A stretch of DNA of 64,000 bases from DYRB01 sp963709645 (lineage in GTDB: Bacteria; Pseudomonadota; Gammaproteobacteria; Chromatiales; Chromatiaceae). Position numbers and translations under genes: made by a program. Of the stretch, positions 36,662-45,832 are shown in pieces (the stretch's first letter is position 1; each line of letters opens with the position of its first letter). The stretch spans positions 186,001 through 250,000 of the forward strand of contig CAVPXP010000007.1 in assembly GCA_963709645.1 (NCBI GenBank). Direction: 5' to 3'. A model generated the notes under the pieces. It was not told the DNA's origin and did not search any database. It saw only the letters and a list, made by a program, of their open reading frames with translations.

Positions 36662-38530
36662 TTACTGAGGCGTTAAGGGCTGAGCCCCGTCTGGCAAGGG
36701 GCGCACCAATGGGGACAGTCCCTGCAGGTCTGAGGGTAGGCTGGCCACGGCCTCCTGGGCGTCCTGGCGAGACGCGTAGTCGCCGAACAGGACGAGGTAC
36801 CAGTCCCGCCCCTTACCCTGGGTTCGAATCCAGCGCGCCTCGCCGACAATGCCATGCTCGCGGGCGAAGGGGGCGATGCTCGCCTCGGTCCGGAAGCCGA
36901 TGAGCTGCAGGGAATAACGCCCCGCGGCTGCCGCCCCGGCGACCTCGGGCGGGTCGGCCACGTCCGTCTGGGCCGGGGCTGCGTCGACTGCCTTCTCGAC
37001 CTCGGGCGGTGCTGCTGTGGCCGCCACTGGGGGAGCCACAGCGACCACTGGATCTGCGGCCGGAATGGACTCCGCCTTGGAACCCGCGGAGGCGTTCTGG
37101 TCTTCCCCCGGGCCATGGGCGATATCACCGGTAGTATCCGACTGGGCTCCATCCACAAGGGGCACGGCCAGCTCGGATCGACTCTGATTCTGCGACACCG
37201 ACCCAACCCCGGCCTGGGCATCCGACCCTGTTTCGGCTTCTGAGCGGCCCGCCGCACCGCCGGTCCCGTCGCCGGCCGCCACAGCCGTACGCCGCCCCTC
37301 CTCCAGGACACGCAGGCGCGCCAGCAGGTCGGCCAGGCTGGGGTCGTCTGAGACCGGAGCGCGGGCCGGCGCGGGCTCCGCGCGCGCCGCAGACAGGGCC
37401 GCGAGTGTTGCACCCAGCTCGACGTTGGTGGCCTGGACCCCTTGCATCGCCGCCCCGAGATCGCTGAGGGCCGACCCAAGGCGGTCATCGGCTTGGCCAG
37501 AGGGTGCGGCAAGGGCGGCGACGCGCTCGCCGGTATCCTGCTCCACGGCCGAGATGCGCGCCGCGATCAAATCCAGTTGGCGCTCGCCGTGCCACCAGGT
37601 CGCAACAAAGCCCGCCAGGAGCAGCAAGCCCAGCAGCGCCATCCCGCCGACAAGACCCTGGCGCACCCCGTTCAGTCGCTCCTCCGCCCAGGCCCGCTCC
37701 GCCTCTCGCCAGCGCTTGTTCTGATCCCGTAGCGTCGCGAGGTCCCGCTCTAGCCCCGCGGTGCGATCATCCACACTCGCGCTGAGGACCCCAAGGCCCT
37801 GCTCAAACTGGACCAGGGCCGAGCCTCCGGTCCCGTCCTGGACAACCCGACCCTCCAATGCGTTCAAGCGCGCCGTCAAGGGGACAAGCTCCTGTCCGAG
37901 CAAGTCCAGCCGTTCTGCCAGGGCGTCAGGGGTCTCAGTCATCTGTTGCTGCTCCGCGAAGGCCCGGAGGCCAGTGAGGGTTTCCTCGGCCTCCTGAATA
38001 CGGTCCTCGAGGGCGAACAGGGCCGTATCCCGATCTGGCTGAACCGCCAGGTCCGCCAGTGCATCGGTGATCACCGCCGCCTCGGCTCTCAGGGCGTCGA
38101 CCTTGGCACCCAGGGCACTGACGCGCCCGTCCAAAGCAACCGTCAGCTCACGGGCCATGCCCTGCTCGGCGCCCAGGGTGTCCATGCGCGTCGCAAGGCC
38201 TGCAGTCCGGCCTTCCCGATCAAGTTGCAGGGCGTGCAGGTCGCTCACCCGGCCGCGCAGCTCCCGCAGCGCCGCGGAGATGCGGGACAGATCCTCATCG
38301 ACCTTGGCCCGATGCCTGGCTTGTTTGCCCTTCTTGTGGCCCTTCCCCGCACCGGGCTTGTCGCCCTTCTCCGGTTCGGCATTCTTCGGGTTAGCCTCCA
38401 TTTCCCCGGCCACATTGCCATTGAGCGCTGGTGCCGGGAATCGGGAACCAGGGCGCGGCGCGATGGGAGGCGGGAGTTCGCGGAGGCCAGAGTCGAGCAT
38501 AAGCAGCGTCCCCTTCTTATCGTTCTGCAT
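36662..38530 (-). CDS. SPOR-domain protein with coiled coil and one membrane helix
   Basis: About 622 residues. Order: Pro- and Lys/Gly-rich N-terminus (GKGHKKGKQARHR), a long heptad-rich coiled coil (roughly 75-290), one transmembrane helix (GGMALLGLLLLAGFVATWW), a low-complexity Ala/Pro linker and a C-terminal SPOR domain (YSLQLIGFRTEASIAPFA... KGRDWYLVLFGDYASRQDAQEAV). SPOR domains bind denuded septal peptidoglycan, so with the large domain inside and SPOR outside it may link a cytoplasmic component to the division site; this is inference. ATG 38530 is used; ATG 38500 has a better AAGGGG site. Confidence 0.75.
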   Translation of the reverse strand: MQNDKKGTLLMLDSGLRELPPPIAPRPGSRFPAPALNGNVAGEMEANPKNAEPEKGDKPGAGKGHKKGKQARHRAKVDEDLSRISAALRELRGRVSDLHALQLDREGRTAGLATRMDTLGAEQGMARELTVALDGRVSALGAKVDALRAEAAVITDALADLAVQPDRDTALFALEDRIQEAEETLTGLRAFAEQQQMTETPDALAERLDLLGQELVPLTARLNALEGRVVQDGTGGSALVQFEQGLGVLSASVDDRTAGLERDLATLRDQNKRWREAERAWAEERLNGVRQGLVGGMALLGLLLLAGFVATWWHGERQLDLIAARISAVEQDTGERVAALAAPSGQADDRLGSALSDLGAAMQGVQATNVELGATLAALSAARAEPAPARAPVSDDPSLADLLARLRVLEEGRRTAVAAGDGTGGAAGRSEAETGSDAQAGVGSVSQNQSRSELAVPLVDGAQSDTTGDIAHGPGEDQNASAGSKAESIPAADPVVAVAPPVAATAAPPEVEKAVDAAPAQTDVADPPEVAGAAAAGRYSLQLIGFRTEASIAPFAREHGIVGEARWIRTQGKGRDWYLVLFGDYASRQDAQEAVASLPSDLQGLSPLVRPLPDGAQPLTPQ

Positions 38531-38714
38531 CTGGTGGTCATCCGGGAGTTTAGATCCTGATTGGCGGACATTGTAGACGCCAACCCCTTCCATCGCGACC
38601 TGTCACCCTCGCAAGCGCAGTCGGCGACGGTATCCTGCCCGAGCGCACGCCGCTCAAGATCAGGGCCCTGCCGTTGGATGTCGGCGCCCGTGCACACTGC
38701 GCCTGGCCTGGGCA

Positions 38715-39401
38715 TCAGTCGCCCCCGCAGCCGCCACCGCAACTCCCGCCGTCCCCCGCCCCGTCGCCAGCGCCGCCCCCGCCATCCCCGAAACCATCGG
38801 TGGTGCCGTCGATGCTGACGTCGCCGAAGTCTCCTCCGCAGTAGGGCGTGCCGCTGGACCTGTCCGACGGGCGCAGGGCGGAGCAGTCCGGCGTATAGCG
38901 GAAGCCGTCGGCGATCCCGAGCTTGGCATCCAGGGCGAAGAGCAGGGGTAGCCGTGTCGGCTTGCGCGGGTCGATATTTTCCTCCCGGCAGGCGAACCAC
39001 CAGCACCGGCGCAGACCGGCGTTATCCTGGCGGTCCTTGCCCAAGACCACGGCGGGGGTGTGGTGGAGGAAGCGGCCAAAGGCGTGCCGGCAAAATGTTT
39101 CATAGTGCCGCGTGTAGAGGATGAGTTCGTGCCAAAGGTCGTCGGCAACCTGGGAGGGCATGGAGACGAACCTCCGCCCACCTTTTAGGTAAACCAGGAA
39201 AAACTGCCGGAGCGCCCGGCCGACCAGTTGGCAGTCCTTCAGGGTCAGTTCCGGTCGCCGCTTCTGGAGCCGCGCGTAAAGCCCCGGAGGCAGCGAATAG
39301 CTGCGGATGAACTCGGCGCGGCGCGCCTCCCGCAGCTTGGCCCAAACCACCAGTAGGCCAAGGGCAAGAACCAGAACCGCGATACCCAGCGGGAACGACA
39401 T
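38715..39401 (-). CDS. Membrane-anchored protein with glycine-rich tail, B12 operon
   Basis: 228 residues. N-terminal membrane helix (MSFPLGIAVLVLALGLLVVW), a conserved-looking middle region (LPPGLYARLQKRRPELT; DDLWHELILYTRHYETFCRHAFGRFLHH) and a C-terminal tail of Gly/Asp repeats ending in CGGGCGGD. The HELIL...HYETFC...H segment has several His/Cys that could bind metal. Proteins of this shape are annotated only as glycine-rich domain-containing. It begins four bases after cobO ends, so it is likely co-transcribed with btuB-ecfS-cobO and under the cobalamin riboswitch. Confidence 0.75.
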   Translation of the reverse strand: MSFPLGIAVLVLALGLLVVWAKLREARRAEFIRSYSLPPGLYARLQKRRPELTLKDCQLVGRALRQFFLVYLKGGRRFVSMPSQVADDLWHELILYTRHYETFCRHAFGRFLHHTPAVVLGKDRQDNAGLRRCWWFACREENIDPRKPTRLPLLFALDAKLGIADGFRYTPDCSALRPSDRSSGTPYCGGDFGDVSIDGTTDGFGDGGGGAGDGAGDGGSCGGGCGGD

Positions 39402-39405
39402 GGTC

Positions 39406-40014
39406 CTAGAGTTCGATGCCCTTCTGCGCCCTGACCCCCAGGTCGAAGGCATGCTTCACGGGCCGCATCTCGGTGACGGTGTCGGCGATCTCGATCAACT
39501 CCGGCGGCGCCGCCCTTCCTGTGACCACAGCGTGCTGGCGCGGGGGGCGTCCCAGCAGGGCCGAGAGCACTTCATCCAGGGGCAGATAGCCGAGCTTGAG
39601 GGCTATGTTGAGCTCATCGAGCACCACCAGCTCGAAGTCCGGGTCGGCCAGGAACATGCGGGCCTTGGCCCAGGCGGCATCGGCGGTGCGGATGTCGCGG
39701 TCCCGGTCCTGGGTATCCCAGGTGAACCCCTCGCCCATCACGTGATACTCCACCTCGGGGAAGCGGCGAAAGAAGGACTCCTCACCGGTGGCAATGCTCC
39801 CCTTGATGAACTGCACCACCGCCACGCGCATCCCGTGCCCGAGGGCGCGGGCCACCATGCCGAAGGCCGACGAGGACTTGCCTTTGCCGTTGCCGGTGTT
39901 GACTACCAGGACCCCGCGGTCCTCGTCCGCTTGCGCCACCCGGGCATCGACCAATTCCTTCTGGCGCTGCATCCGGAGCCGGTGGCGCTCCGCGGCCTCG
40001 TTGCCCTGGCTCAT
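39406..40014 (-). CDS. cobO: Cob(I)yrinic acid a,c-diamide adenosyltransferase
   Basis: CobO/BtuR-type ATP:corrinoid adenosyltransferase, making the Co-C bond of adenosylcobalamin. 202 residues, normal. N-terminal P-loop VVNTGNGKGKSSSAFGM, then FIKGSIATGEE, VVLDELNIALKLGYL and VVTGRAAPPELIEIADTVTEM. Start ATG overlaps the ECF gene's TGA (ATGA). A salvage role with btuB and the S-component is consistent with the operon. Confidence 0.95.
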   Translation of the reverse strand: MSQGNEAAERHRLRMQRQKELVDARVAQADEDRGVLVVNTGNGKGKSSSAFGMVARALGHGMRVAVVQFIKGSIATGEESFFRRFPEVEYHVMGEGFTWDTQDRDRDIRTADAAWAKARMFLADPDFELVVLDELNIALKLGYLPLDEVLSALLGRPPRQHAVVTGRAAPPELIEIADTVTEMRPVKHAFDLGVRAQKGIEL

Positions 40015-40583
40015 CGGGCGGCGGCCCCAGCGCGTCCGTCCCGGTGTAAGGCGAACGCCAGGTAGGCCGCCGCGGCCAGGCCGACGTAGAAGGCCAGATG
40101 GGTCAGGGTCGCGGGCAGATACTTGAGGACCCCGGCGATGACACCCTGGAAGGTCGGCGCGGCGAAGGCCCCGGAGAAGAGGTAGTAGCCTCCCGTGGAG
40201 AAGATCTCCGACAGTATCCCGCCTGCAACGACGGCACCGGCCAACGCAGCCAGGGTGGACCAGGCCAGGCGGTGCCGGGCGGCGTACCAGCGGCCTGCGG
40301 CCCACAAAGCGCCGTACGCAGGGATCAACAGGGCATAGGCCGGGGTGATGCAGGCCGCGCCGACCCCCGCCCAGCCAACGGCGACGGCATCGATCAGGGT
40401 CGAGACCCCGAACAGGACCGGGAAGGCCCACGCCGGGCGCAGCCAGACCCCCGCCAGGAAGAAAACGGCCAAGGAGGCATCCGGCAGCGACAGGACCGCG
40501 AAGTGCTGTCCGCGGGTTGCCGCCATGAGCGCAGCCAGAAAGAGGCCAAGCAGGAATTGGTGACGGGGTTCGATGTGGTTCAT
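40011..40583 (-). CDS. ECF-type transporter S-component (probably corrinoid)
   Basis: 190-residue hydrophobic protein with about six membrane segments (HQFLLGLFLAALMAATRG near the start). It resembles substrate-binding S-components of energy-coupling-factor transporters. No ECF A or T genes are in the window, so it would have to share modules encoded elsewhere or act alone. Its position between btuB and cobO under a cobalamin riboswitch points to a corrinoid substrate. Start ATG 40583 matches the hydrophobic N-terminus. Confidence 0.7.
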   Translation of the reverse strand: MNHIEPRHQFLLGLFLAALMAATRGQHFAVLSLPDASLAVFFLAGVWLRPAWAFPVLFGVSTLIDAVAVGWAGVGAACITPAYALLIPAYGALWAAGRWYAARHRLAWSTLAALAGAVVAGGILSEIFSTGGYYLFSGAFAAPTFQGVIAGVLKYLPATLTHLAFYVGLAAAAYLAFALHRDGRAGAAAR

Positions 40584-40650
40584 TGGGGCCACTCTCAGTT
40601 GGGGCGGGCCAGCTCGGCCCGGGCTGTATCTGCGCCGGTCAGGCGCGGAA

Positions 40651-42483
40651 TCAGGGCTCGTAACGCAGGGTAAGATAGATGCCGGTACCAGGCTGATTGT
40701 AATACGCGGCAGTCTCATAGTTGGCATCAAAGAGGTTTTCGATGCGCCCCTGGAGCCGCCAGGCCTCGGAGAAGGCATAGTCCGCACGCAGATCCACCGT
40801 TGCGTAGGGATCGAGACGCCGGCTGTTGGCCGCGTCGTCGTAGCGGCGACCTACCCCGATCAGGCTGAAACCCACACCCCAAGGACCCATTCGGCGGTCC
40901 AGATCCAGGCGCGCCGACTGCTCTGCCCGGCGCGGGAGCAGGTTGCCGTCATTCGGCCCGTCGGTCTCGTTGACGGGCTCCAGCAGCGTGAGGTTGGCGT
41001 TGAGGTCCCATTCGGCAATACGACCGGCCAGGGCCATCTCCAGGCCGAGGATACGCGCCTGGTCGATGTTCTCCGGGATAAACGAAGGCCCGAAGACGAT
41101 GAGATCGTCCACCTGCGTGTCATAGGCGTTGATGGACCACCGCAGCCCGCGCAGGGACCCAGCCACCCCCAACTCGGCGCTGCGGGACTGCTCCGGGACC
41201 AGGTCAGGGTTGCCGTACAGGGGGTAGTAGAGGTCGTTGAAGGTCGGCGCCTTGAAGGCGGTGCCATAGGTCGCGAGCAGACGCACGCCCGCCACGGTGT
41301 ATCCCCAGGCGGCGCTGCCCGTGGCGTGGGTGCCGAACTGCTGGTTGTCGTCCTGACGCAGGCTGGCGCTGAGATCGTGCCCGCCCAGGCGGGTCTGGGC
41401 CTGGCCGAAGACCCCGACGTTGTCCCGGGAGTCCTCGGCATAGTCCTCGGTGCTCTCGATGCGGTCGTTCTGCCAGTCGACACCCAGGGTGAGGATCTTC
41501 CCCGCCCCAAGGGTCAGATCGCTCTGCAGCGAGGCGGTGTCCCGAATGGTGTCGAATCGGGTCACGGACCCCCCGTTCAGGCGGTTGTCCGAGGCGTCGC
41601 GGGACTGGCCTAGGCTCAGGCTCAGATCCAATGGATCGAGCGGTCGCATGCGGCCCTTGGCCCCGACGACCTGCTGATTCGTCTTGGTGTCGTTGACGAA
41701 GTTCCCATCGAACAGGCTGTGGGCCTTGGCTCCGAGCCAGAACAGATCCACCTCGCCGCGGTCGCCGAAGCGATAGCCGCCACGGGCGCTCCCCGAGAGG
41801 TTGCGGTAGCCGTCGGCGTCCGGCTCGAAGGTGAAACAGCCCGCCCCCAGCGGCGTACCGTTACAGGCGTTGAACCCCTGGGTGTCCTCGTATCCTAGCC
41901 CAAGGCTCCACCACCCCTGCCCGCCCCCGCCGGAGAGGTTGGCCGACGCATTGGCGCTTCGGTAGCTCCCCCCGCCCAGGCTCAGACTGGGCTTTAGGGC
42001 CCCACCCCCCTTGCGGGTAAAGATCTGGATGACCCCGCCAATCGCCTCCGAGCCGTAGAGGCTGGAGCGCGGGCCGCGCACCACCTCGATGCGCTCGATC
42101 TGGTCGATGGGCAGATCCTGCCAGGCGGTCGTGCCGGTAGTGGCAGAGCCGATCTTGACTCCGTCGATCAGGACCAGGACATGGTCCGCCGCGGTCCCGC
42201 GCAGGGAGAGTTCTGTGACCTTGCCCGCCCCGCCGCTGTTGGACACCTGTATGCCCTGGGCGCCACGCAGCAGGTCCGGGACCGAGCGGGCCTGCAGGCG
42301 CTCGATGTCCGCGCGCTCGATCACCGTGACCGAGGCGAGGCTGTCGTCCACGGTGCGGGCGGTACGGGTCGCCGTGACCACCACCGGATCGATCTCGGTG
42401 GCATCCTCGGCGTGGGCGGGGTTATTGAACAGCAGTGCGGGGGCGACAAGCGTTAGGCGCGCTGCCAGGCCAAGACGGGACAT
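40651..42483 (-). CDS. btuB: TonB-dependent vitamin B12 receptor
   Basis: 610-residue outer-membrane receptor. Signal peptide MSRLGLAARLTLVAPALL with cleavage near NPAHAED, a TonB-box-like DPVVVTATR, a plug domain (VTVIERADIERLQARSVPDLLRGAQGIQV; VLVLIDGVKIGS) and a beta-barrel ending in aromatic Leu-Arg-Tyr strands (GIYLTLRYEP). BtuB identity is supported by size, the downstream cobO and S-component, and the upstream cobalamin riboswitch. It is the first gene of the operon. Confidence 0.93.
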   Translation of the reverse strand: MSRLGLAARLTLVAPALLFNNPAHAEDATEIDPVVVTATRTARTVDDSLASVTVIERADIERLQARSVPDLLRGAQGIQVSNSGGAGKVTELSLRGTAADHVLVLIDGVKIGSATTGTTAWQDLPIDQIERIEVVRGPRSSLYGSEAIGGVIQIFTRKGGGALKPSLSLGGGSYRSANASANLSGGGGQGWWSLGLGYEDTQGFNACNGTPLGAGCFTFEPDADGYRNLSGSARGGYRFGDRGEVDLFWLGAKAHSLFDGNFVNDTKTNQQVVGAKGRMRPLDPLDLSLSLGQSRDASDNRLNGGSVTRFDTIRDTASLQSDLTLGAGKILTLGVDWQNDRIESTEDYAEDSRDNVGVFGQAQTRLGGHDLSASLRQDDNQQFGTHATGSAAWGYTVAGVRLLATYGTAFKAPTFNDLYYPLYGNPDLVPEQSRSAELGVAGSLRGLRWSINAYDTQVDDLIVFGPSFIPENIDQARILGLEMALAGRIAEWDLNANLTLLEPVNETDGPNDGNLLPRRAEQSARLDLDRRMGPWGVGFSLIGVGRRYDDAANSRRLDPYATVDLRADYAFSEAWRLQGRIENLFDANYETAAYYNQPGTGIYLTLRYEP

Positions 42484-42671
42484 GGGTCTTTATTCTCCAC
42501 CCGCGCACACCCGCGCGGGAACCGTAGCCAGACGGTGGCAAGCGGCGACCCTGACGGGTCGAGGAGAGAGACGGCACGGGGGCGCGGTCACACAGGCGCT
42601 GATCGAGGGCATTTGCCTGTAACCCATCCTTGGGGCGTCGCCCGGCCCGGCATCCATGCCGGACGTTCGCC

Positions 42672-42704
42672 CCGCCCTTCGTGACGTTAGATCACGAAGG
42701 GTGG
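42672..42704 (-). promoter_or_regulatory. Hairpin between riboswitch and btuB
   Basis: Stem CCCTTCGTGA / TCACGAAGGG with a seven-base loop, extendable by two G-C pairs on each side past one mismatch. It lies downstream of the B12 box in the btuB leader. No U-run follows, so it is not a standard terminator; it may be part of the expression platform or a Rho-related element. Confidence 0.5.
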
Positions 42705-42744
42705 GGCTCACCCATGTCGGACATCGCCCACCGCAACGCCATGA

Positions 42745-42935
42745 CACGACGCCCAGGCCGGTCTCCGGGCTCGCGAGTTGGATGGGACACACCCTGGGCG
42801 CGACGCCTTCCCATGCCGGTCACCCGGCCACAGTGGCACATCGCCGCGCCTGCACTCGCCTACCGTTGCGGGGGCAGCGTCGGTCTGGTCCGGCCCGGCT
42901 GGGCTGACATACCGACTTCCCGTTTAACCCTGCGG
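42745..42935 (-). promoter_or_regulatory. Cobalamin (AdoCbl) riboswitch
   Basis: Read on the minus strand, the conserved core elements appear in order: GGGAAG near the 5' end, CTGCCCCCGCAACGGTA (complement of 42861-42877), GCCACTG (42831-42838), GGGAAGGC (42805-42812) and the B12 box GCCCGGAGACCGGCCT (42755-42770). The spacing fits the cobalamin riboswitch. About 270 bases of leader separate it from btuB, with the hairpin at 42672-42704 between. It should repress btuB-ecfS-cobO and the glycine-rich gene when adenosylcobalamin is plentiful. Confidence 0.93.
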
Positions 42936-43154
42936 GCTTGAGCCATCAAACCCGCGGGACACCTGAGGTCGAAGGGCAGGCAATCTACAAGGCCGCCTCG
43001 CAGCCGTCAAACTGAACAACCAGGTTCGCGTTCGATTCGCCCACCGGTCGGTAAGCGCGAATACCGATCCGTCGTCCGGTTGGGAGTCTGGTCCGAATGA
43101 TCGGTCGCCGATGATCTATGCTGGGGGCCAGGCCAACAAACCGCCGAGAACCGA

Positions 43155-44303
43155 ATGAAGGTCGTCCTGGCGCCAAACGCATTCAAGGGCAGCATGTCCG
43201 CCATGCAGGCGGCCCGGGCCATGGAACAAGGGGTCCGTGCGGCCTTTCCCAGGGCCGAAGTCTGCAAGGTCCCGGTGGCCGACGGGGGCGACGGGCTCGC
43301 CGAGGTCCTGATCGACGCCCTGAACGGCGAGGGGCGGGTCGTGACAGTGCGCGGCCCGCTCGGCGAGCCGGTGGAGGCAACCCTGTGCCTGGTCCCGACC
43401 TTGGGGCTTGCTGCGGTAGAGATGGCCGTCGCCAGCGGGTTGGCCCTACTCGCCCCGGAGGACCGCAACCCGACCCTCACCAGCACCTTCGGCACCGGCG
43501 AGCTGATCCGAGCCGCCCTGGACCTGGGTGCACGCCGCATCGTGATCGGCATCGGCGGCAGCGCCACCAACGACGGCGGCGTGGGCATGGCCGCCGCCCT
43601 AGGGGTCCGGTTTCTGAATGCCGAGGGTGGAGCAGTCCCGGCAGTCGGCGGGGCGCTGAGACAGATCCGCCGCATCGACCCGAGCGCGCTCGACCCGCGT
43701 CTAGCCGGCGTGCGCTGTGAGGTCATGTGCGACGTGGACAACCCTTTGCTCGGCCCCGAGGGCGCGGCCTCCGTCTATGGCCCGCAGAAGGGGGCGACCC
43801 CGGCCCAAGTGGAGGCATTGGACGCGGGCCTGGCACACCTGGCGGACCGCATCGCCGCCGACCTCGGCCTGGAGGTGCGGGACCTGCCCGGCGCCGGTGC
43901 CGCCGGTGGGTTGGGGGCAGGGTTGCGCGCCTTCCTCGATGCGGAGCTGCGCCGGGGCGTGGACCTGGTGCTTGATCTCGTGGGGCTCGACGCCCAGCTC
44001 GCCGGCGCCGACCTGGTACTCACGGCCGAGGGTCAGATCGATTTCCAGACCGCGTTCGGCAAGGCCCCTGCAGGGGTCGCGGAGCGGGCCAGGGCGCGGG
44101 GCATCCCCTGTCTCGCCATCGCCGGCAGCATCGGCGAGCGCATCGCCGATCTGCACGCGATCGGCATCGATGCCGTCTTCAGTCTCTGCCCAGGCCCTAT
44201 GACCCTGGACCGAGCGATGGCGACCGGCCCAGACCTGCTCTCCGCCACCACGGAGCAGGTCGTTCGCTGCTTTTTCAGCGGCCAGGGCAGCCACCGCGCC
44301 TGA
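43155..44303 (+). CDS. Glycerate kinase (type I)
   Basis: 382-residue glycerate kinase of the GarK/GlxK family, phosphorylating glycerate. Motifs: VVLAPNAFKGSMSAMQAARAMEQGV at the N-terminus, VADGGDGLAEVL, GIGGSATNDGGVGMA and GAAGGLGAGLRAF. The product feeds glycolysis or the serine cycle. Same strand as and 48 bases before a GntP-type permease, suggesting uptake and phosphorylation of glycerate or a related sugar acid. Confidence 0.93.
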   Translation: MKVVLAPNAFKGSMSAMQAARAMEQGVRAAFPRAEVCKVPVADGGDGLAEVLIDALNGEGRVVTVRGPLGEPVEATLCLVPTLGLAAVEMAVASGLALLAPEDRNPTLTSTFGTGELIRAALDLGARRIVIGIGGSATNDGGVGMAAALGVRFLNAEGGAVPAVGGALRQIRRIDPSALDPRLAGVRCEVMCDVDNPLLGPEGAASVYGPQKGATPAQVEALDAGLAHLADRIAADLGLEVRDLPGAGAAGGLGAGLRAFLDAELRRGVDLVLDLVGLDAQLAGADLVLTAEGQIDFQTAFGKAPAGVAERARARGIPCLAIAGSIGERIADLHAIGIDAVFSLCPGPMTLDRAMATGPDLLSATTEQVVRCFFSGQGSHRA

Positions 44304-44351
44304 GCCATCCGAACAACAGGACCGACCCCGACCACCCCGGAGAAAACACCC

Positions 44352-45710
44352 ATGTGGCTCATTGCACTGCTCGCCCTGTCCATTGCCTTCATCGTGCTGG
44401 CAACCACCAGGCTCAAGATGCACCCCTTCCTGGCACTCCTGCTTACCGCCTTTGGCTTCGGCATCCTCTCCGGAATGCCGCTCAAGCAGGTCGTTGACTC
44501 GGTCAATCAGGGATTTGGCGGCACCATCGGTTACATCGGGATCGTCATCCTCGCCGGTGCCATCATCGGCGCCTTCCTGGAAAAATCCGGCGGCGCCTAC
44601 CGCCTGGCCACCAGCATCCTCAAGCTCACCGGTCAGAAGCAGGTGCCCATGGCCATGGCGGGCATGGGTTACATCGTTTCCATCCCCGTCTTCTGCGACT
44701 CGGCCTTCGTGCTGCTGTCGCCGCTCATGCGGGCCCTGGCGAGCAAGGCTGGGATCACCCTAGCCTCCGCGGCCGTCGCCCTGAGCCTGGGCCTCTATGC
44801 TACCCACACCATGGTGCCGCCGACCCCGGGGCCGGTGGCAGCGGCAGGAATCCTGGGCGCAGACCTGGGGCTGGTGATTCTGTGGGGCATGGCGGTCGCC
44901 CTTGTCTCGCTGGTGGCTGGCTGGCTCTTCGCGGTTCTGGTCGCCTCCCGGACCTATATCTCCCCGGAGGCCGGTCCTGGGGTGGCGGCCCACACCGAGG
45001 CGGAAACCGCGGCAGCGACGGAGGCTGCGGGGCCGACAGTCTTCCGTTCCCTGCTACCCATCTTCCTGCCCATCGTACTCATCGTCGCCCGCTCCATTGG
45101 CGAGCTGCCGTCGAAGCCCTTCGGTGAGGGCGGTGCCCTGACGGACCTGCTCGGGTTCCTGGGTCAGCCCGTGGTGGCGCTGTTGATCGGCGTCGCCCTG
45201 GCCATGACCCTACCCAAGCGGTTTGATCGCGAGATGCTGTCCATGTCCGGCTGGGTCGGGGAGGCCATCGTCGGAGCGGCGACCATCATCATCATCACCG
45301 GGGCCGGCGGGGCCTTCGGCAAGGTGCTGCAGAATTCGGGCATCGCAGACGTGATCGGCGCAGCCCTGACCGACTCGAATCTCGGCGTCTGGCTGCCCTT
45401 CATCATCGCCGCTGGGATCAAGACGGCCCAGGGCTCGTCCACCGTGGCCATTATCACCACCGCTGGCCTCGTCGCGCCGCTGTTGGCGAGCCTGGGTCTG
45501 GATGGGGACACCCAAAGGGCCTTAGTGGTAGTCGCCATCGGCGCGGGCGCCATGGTGGTCTCCCACGCCAACGACAGCTACTTCTGGGTCGTGACCCAGT
45601 TCTCCGGTATGGACGTCAAGACGGGCTACCGGCTCCAGACCCTGGGCACGCTGGTCCAAGGAACGGCCGCGGCGCTGGCCGTGTATCTGGTGACCACCGT
45701 CGCGCTGTAG
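44352..45710 (+). CDS. GntP-family sugar-acid permease
   Basis: 452-residue secondary transporter with about twelve membrane segments. GntP family hallmarks: LLLTAFGFGILSGMP, IPVFCDSAFVLLSPL, YATHTMVPPTPGPVAAA and IKTAQGSSTVAIITTA. GntP members carry gluconate, glycerate and related acids by proton symport. Pairing with the glycerate kinase makes glycerate the likeliest substrate. Confidence 0.92.
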   Translation: MWLIALLALSIAFIVLATTRLKMHPFLALLLTAFGFGILSGMPLKQVVDSVNQGFGGTIGYIGIVILAGAIIGAFLEKSGGAYRLATSILKLTGQKQVPMAMAGMGYIVSIPVFCDSAFVLLSPLMRALASKAGITLASAAVALSLGLYATHTMVPPTPGPVAAAGILGADLGLVILWGMAVALVSLVAGWLFAVLVASRTYISPEAGPGVAAHTEAETAAATEAAGPTVFRSLLPIFLPIVLIVARSIGELPSKPFGEGGALTDLLGFLGQPVVALLIGVALAMTLPKRFDREMLSMSGWVGEAIVGAATIIIITGAGGAFGKVLQNSGIADVIGAALTDSNLGVWLPFIIAAGIKTAQGSSTVAIITTAGLVAPLLASLGLDGDTQRALVVVAIGAGAMVVSHANDSYFWVVTQFSGMDVKTGYRLQTLGTLVQGTAAALAVYLVTTVAL

Positions 45711-45832
45711 CGGTGCACTGTCTCGTCCGCTGGCTGCCTCAACCAGCCGACGCCCGGAACGGATCGCACCAGGCTTGCCCGTGAGGAAGGTTCCCCGCCG
45801 ACCGCGCGAGACGTTCCGGGCTGATTCCGGTC

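Noticed and set aside
36825..36840. GGTTCGAATCC, identical to a tRNA T-loop
   Set aside because: No acceptor stem or anticodon arm fits around it, and it lies inside the SPOR gene.
42490..42792. A 100-codon minus-strand frame before btuB
   Set aside because: It overlaps the riboswitch and leader and has no protein-like features.
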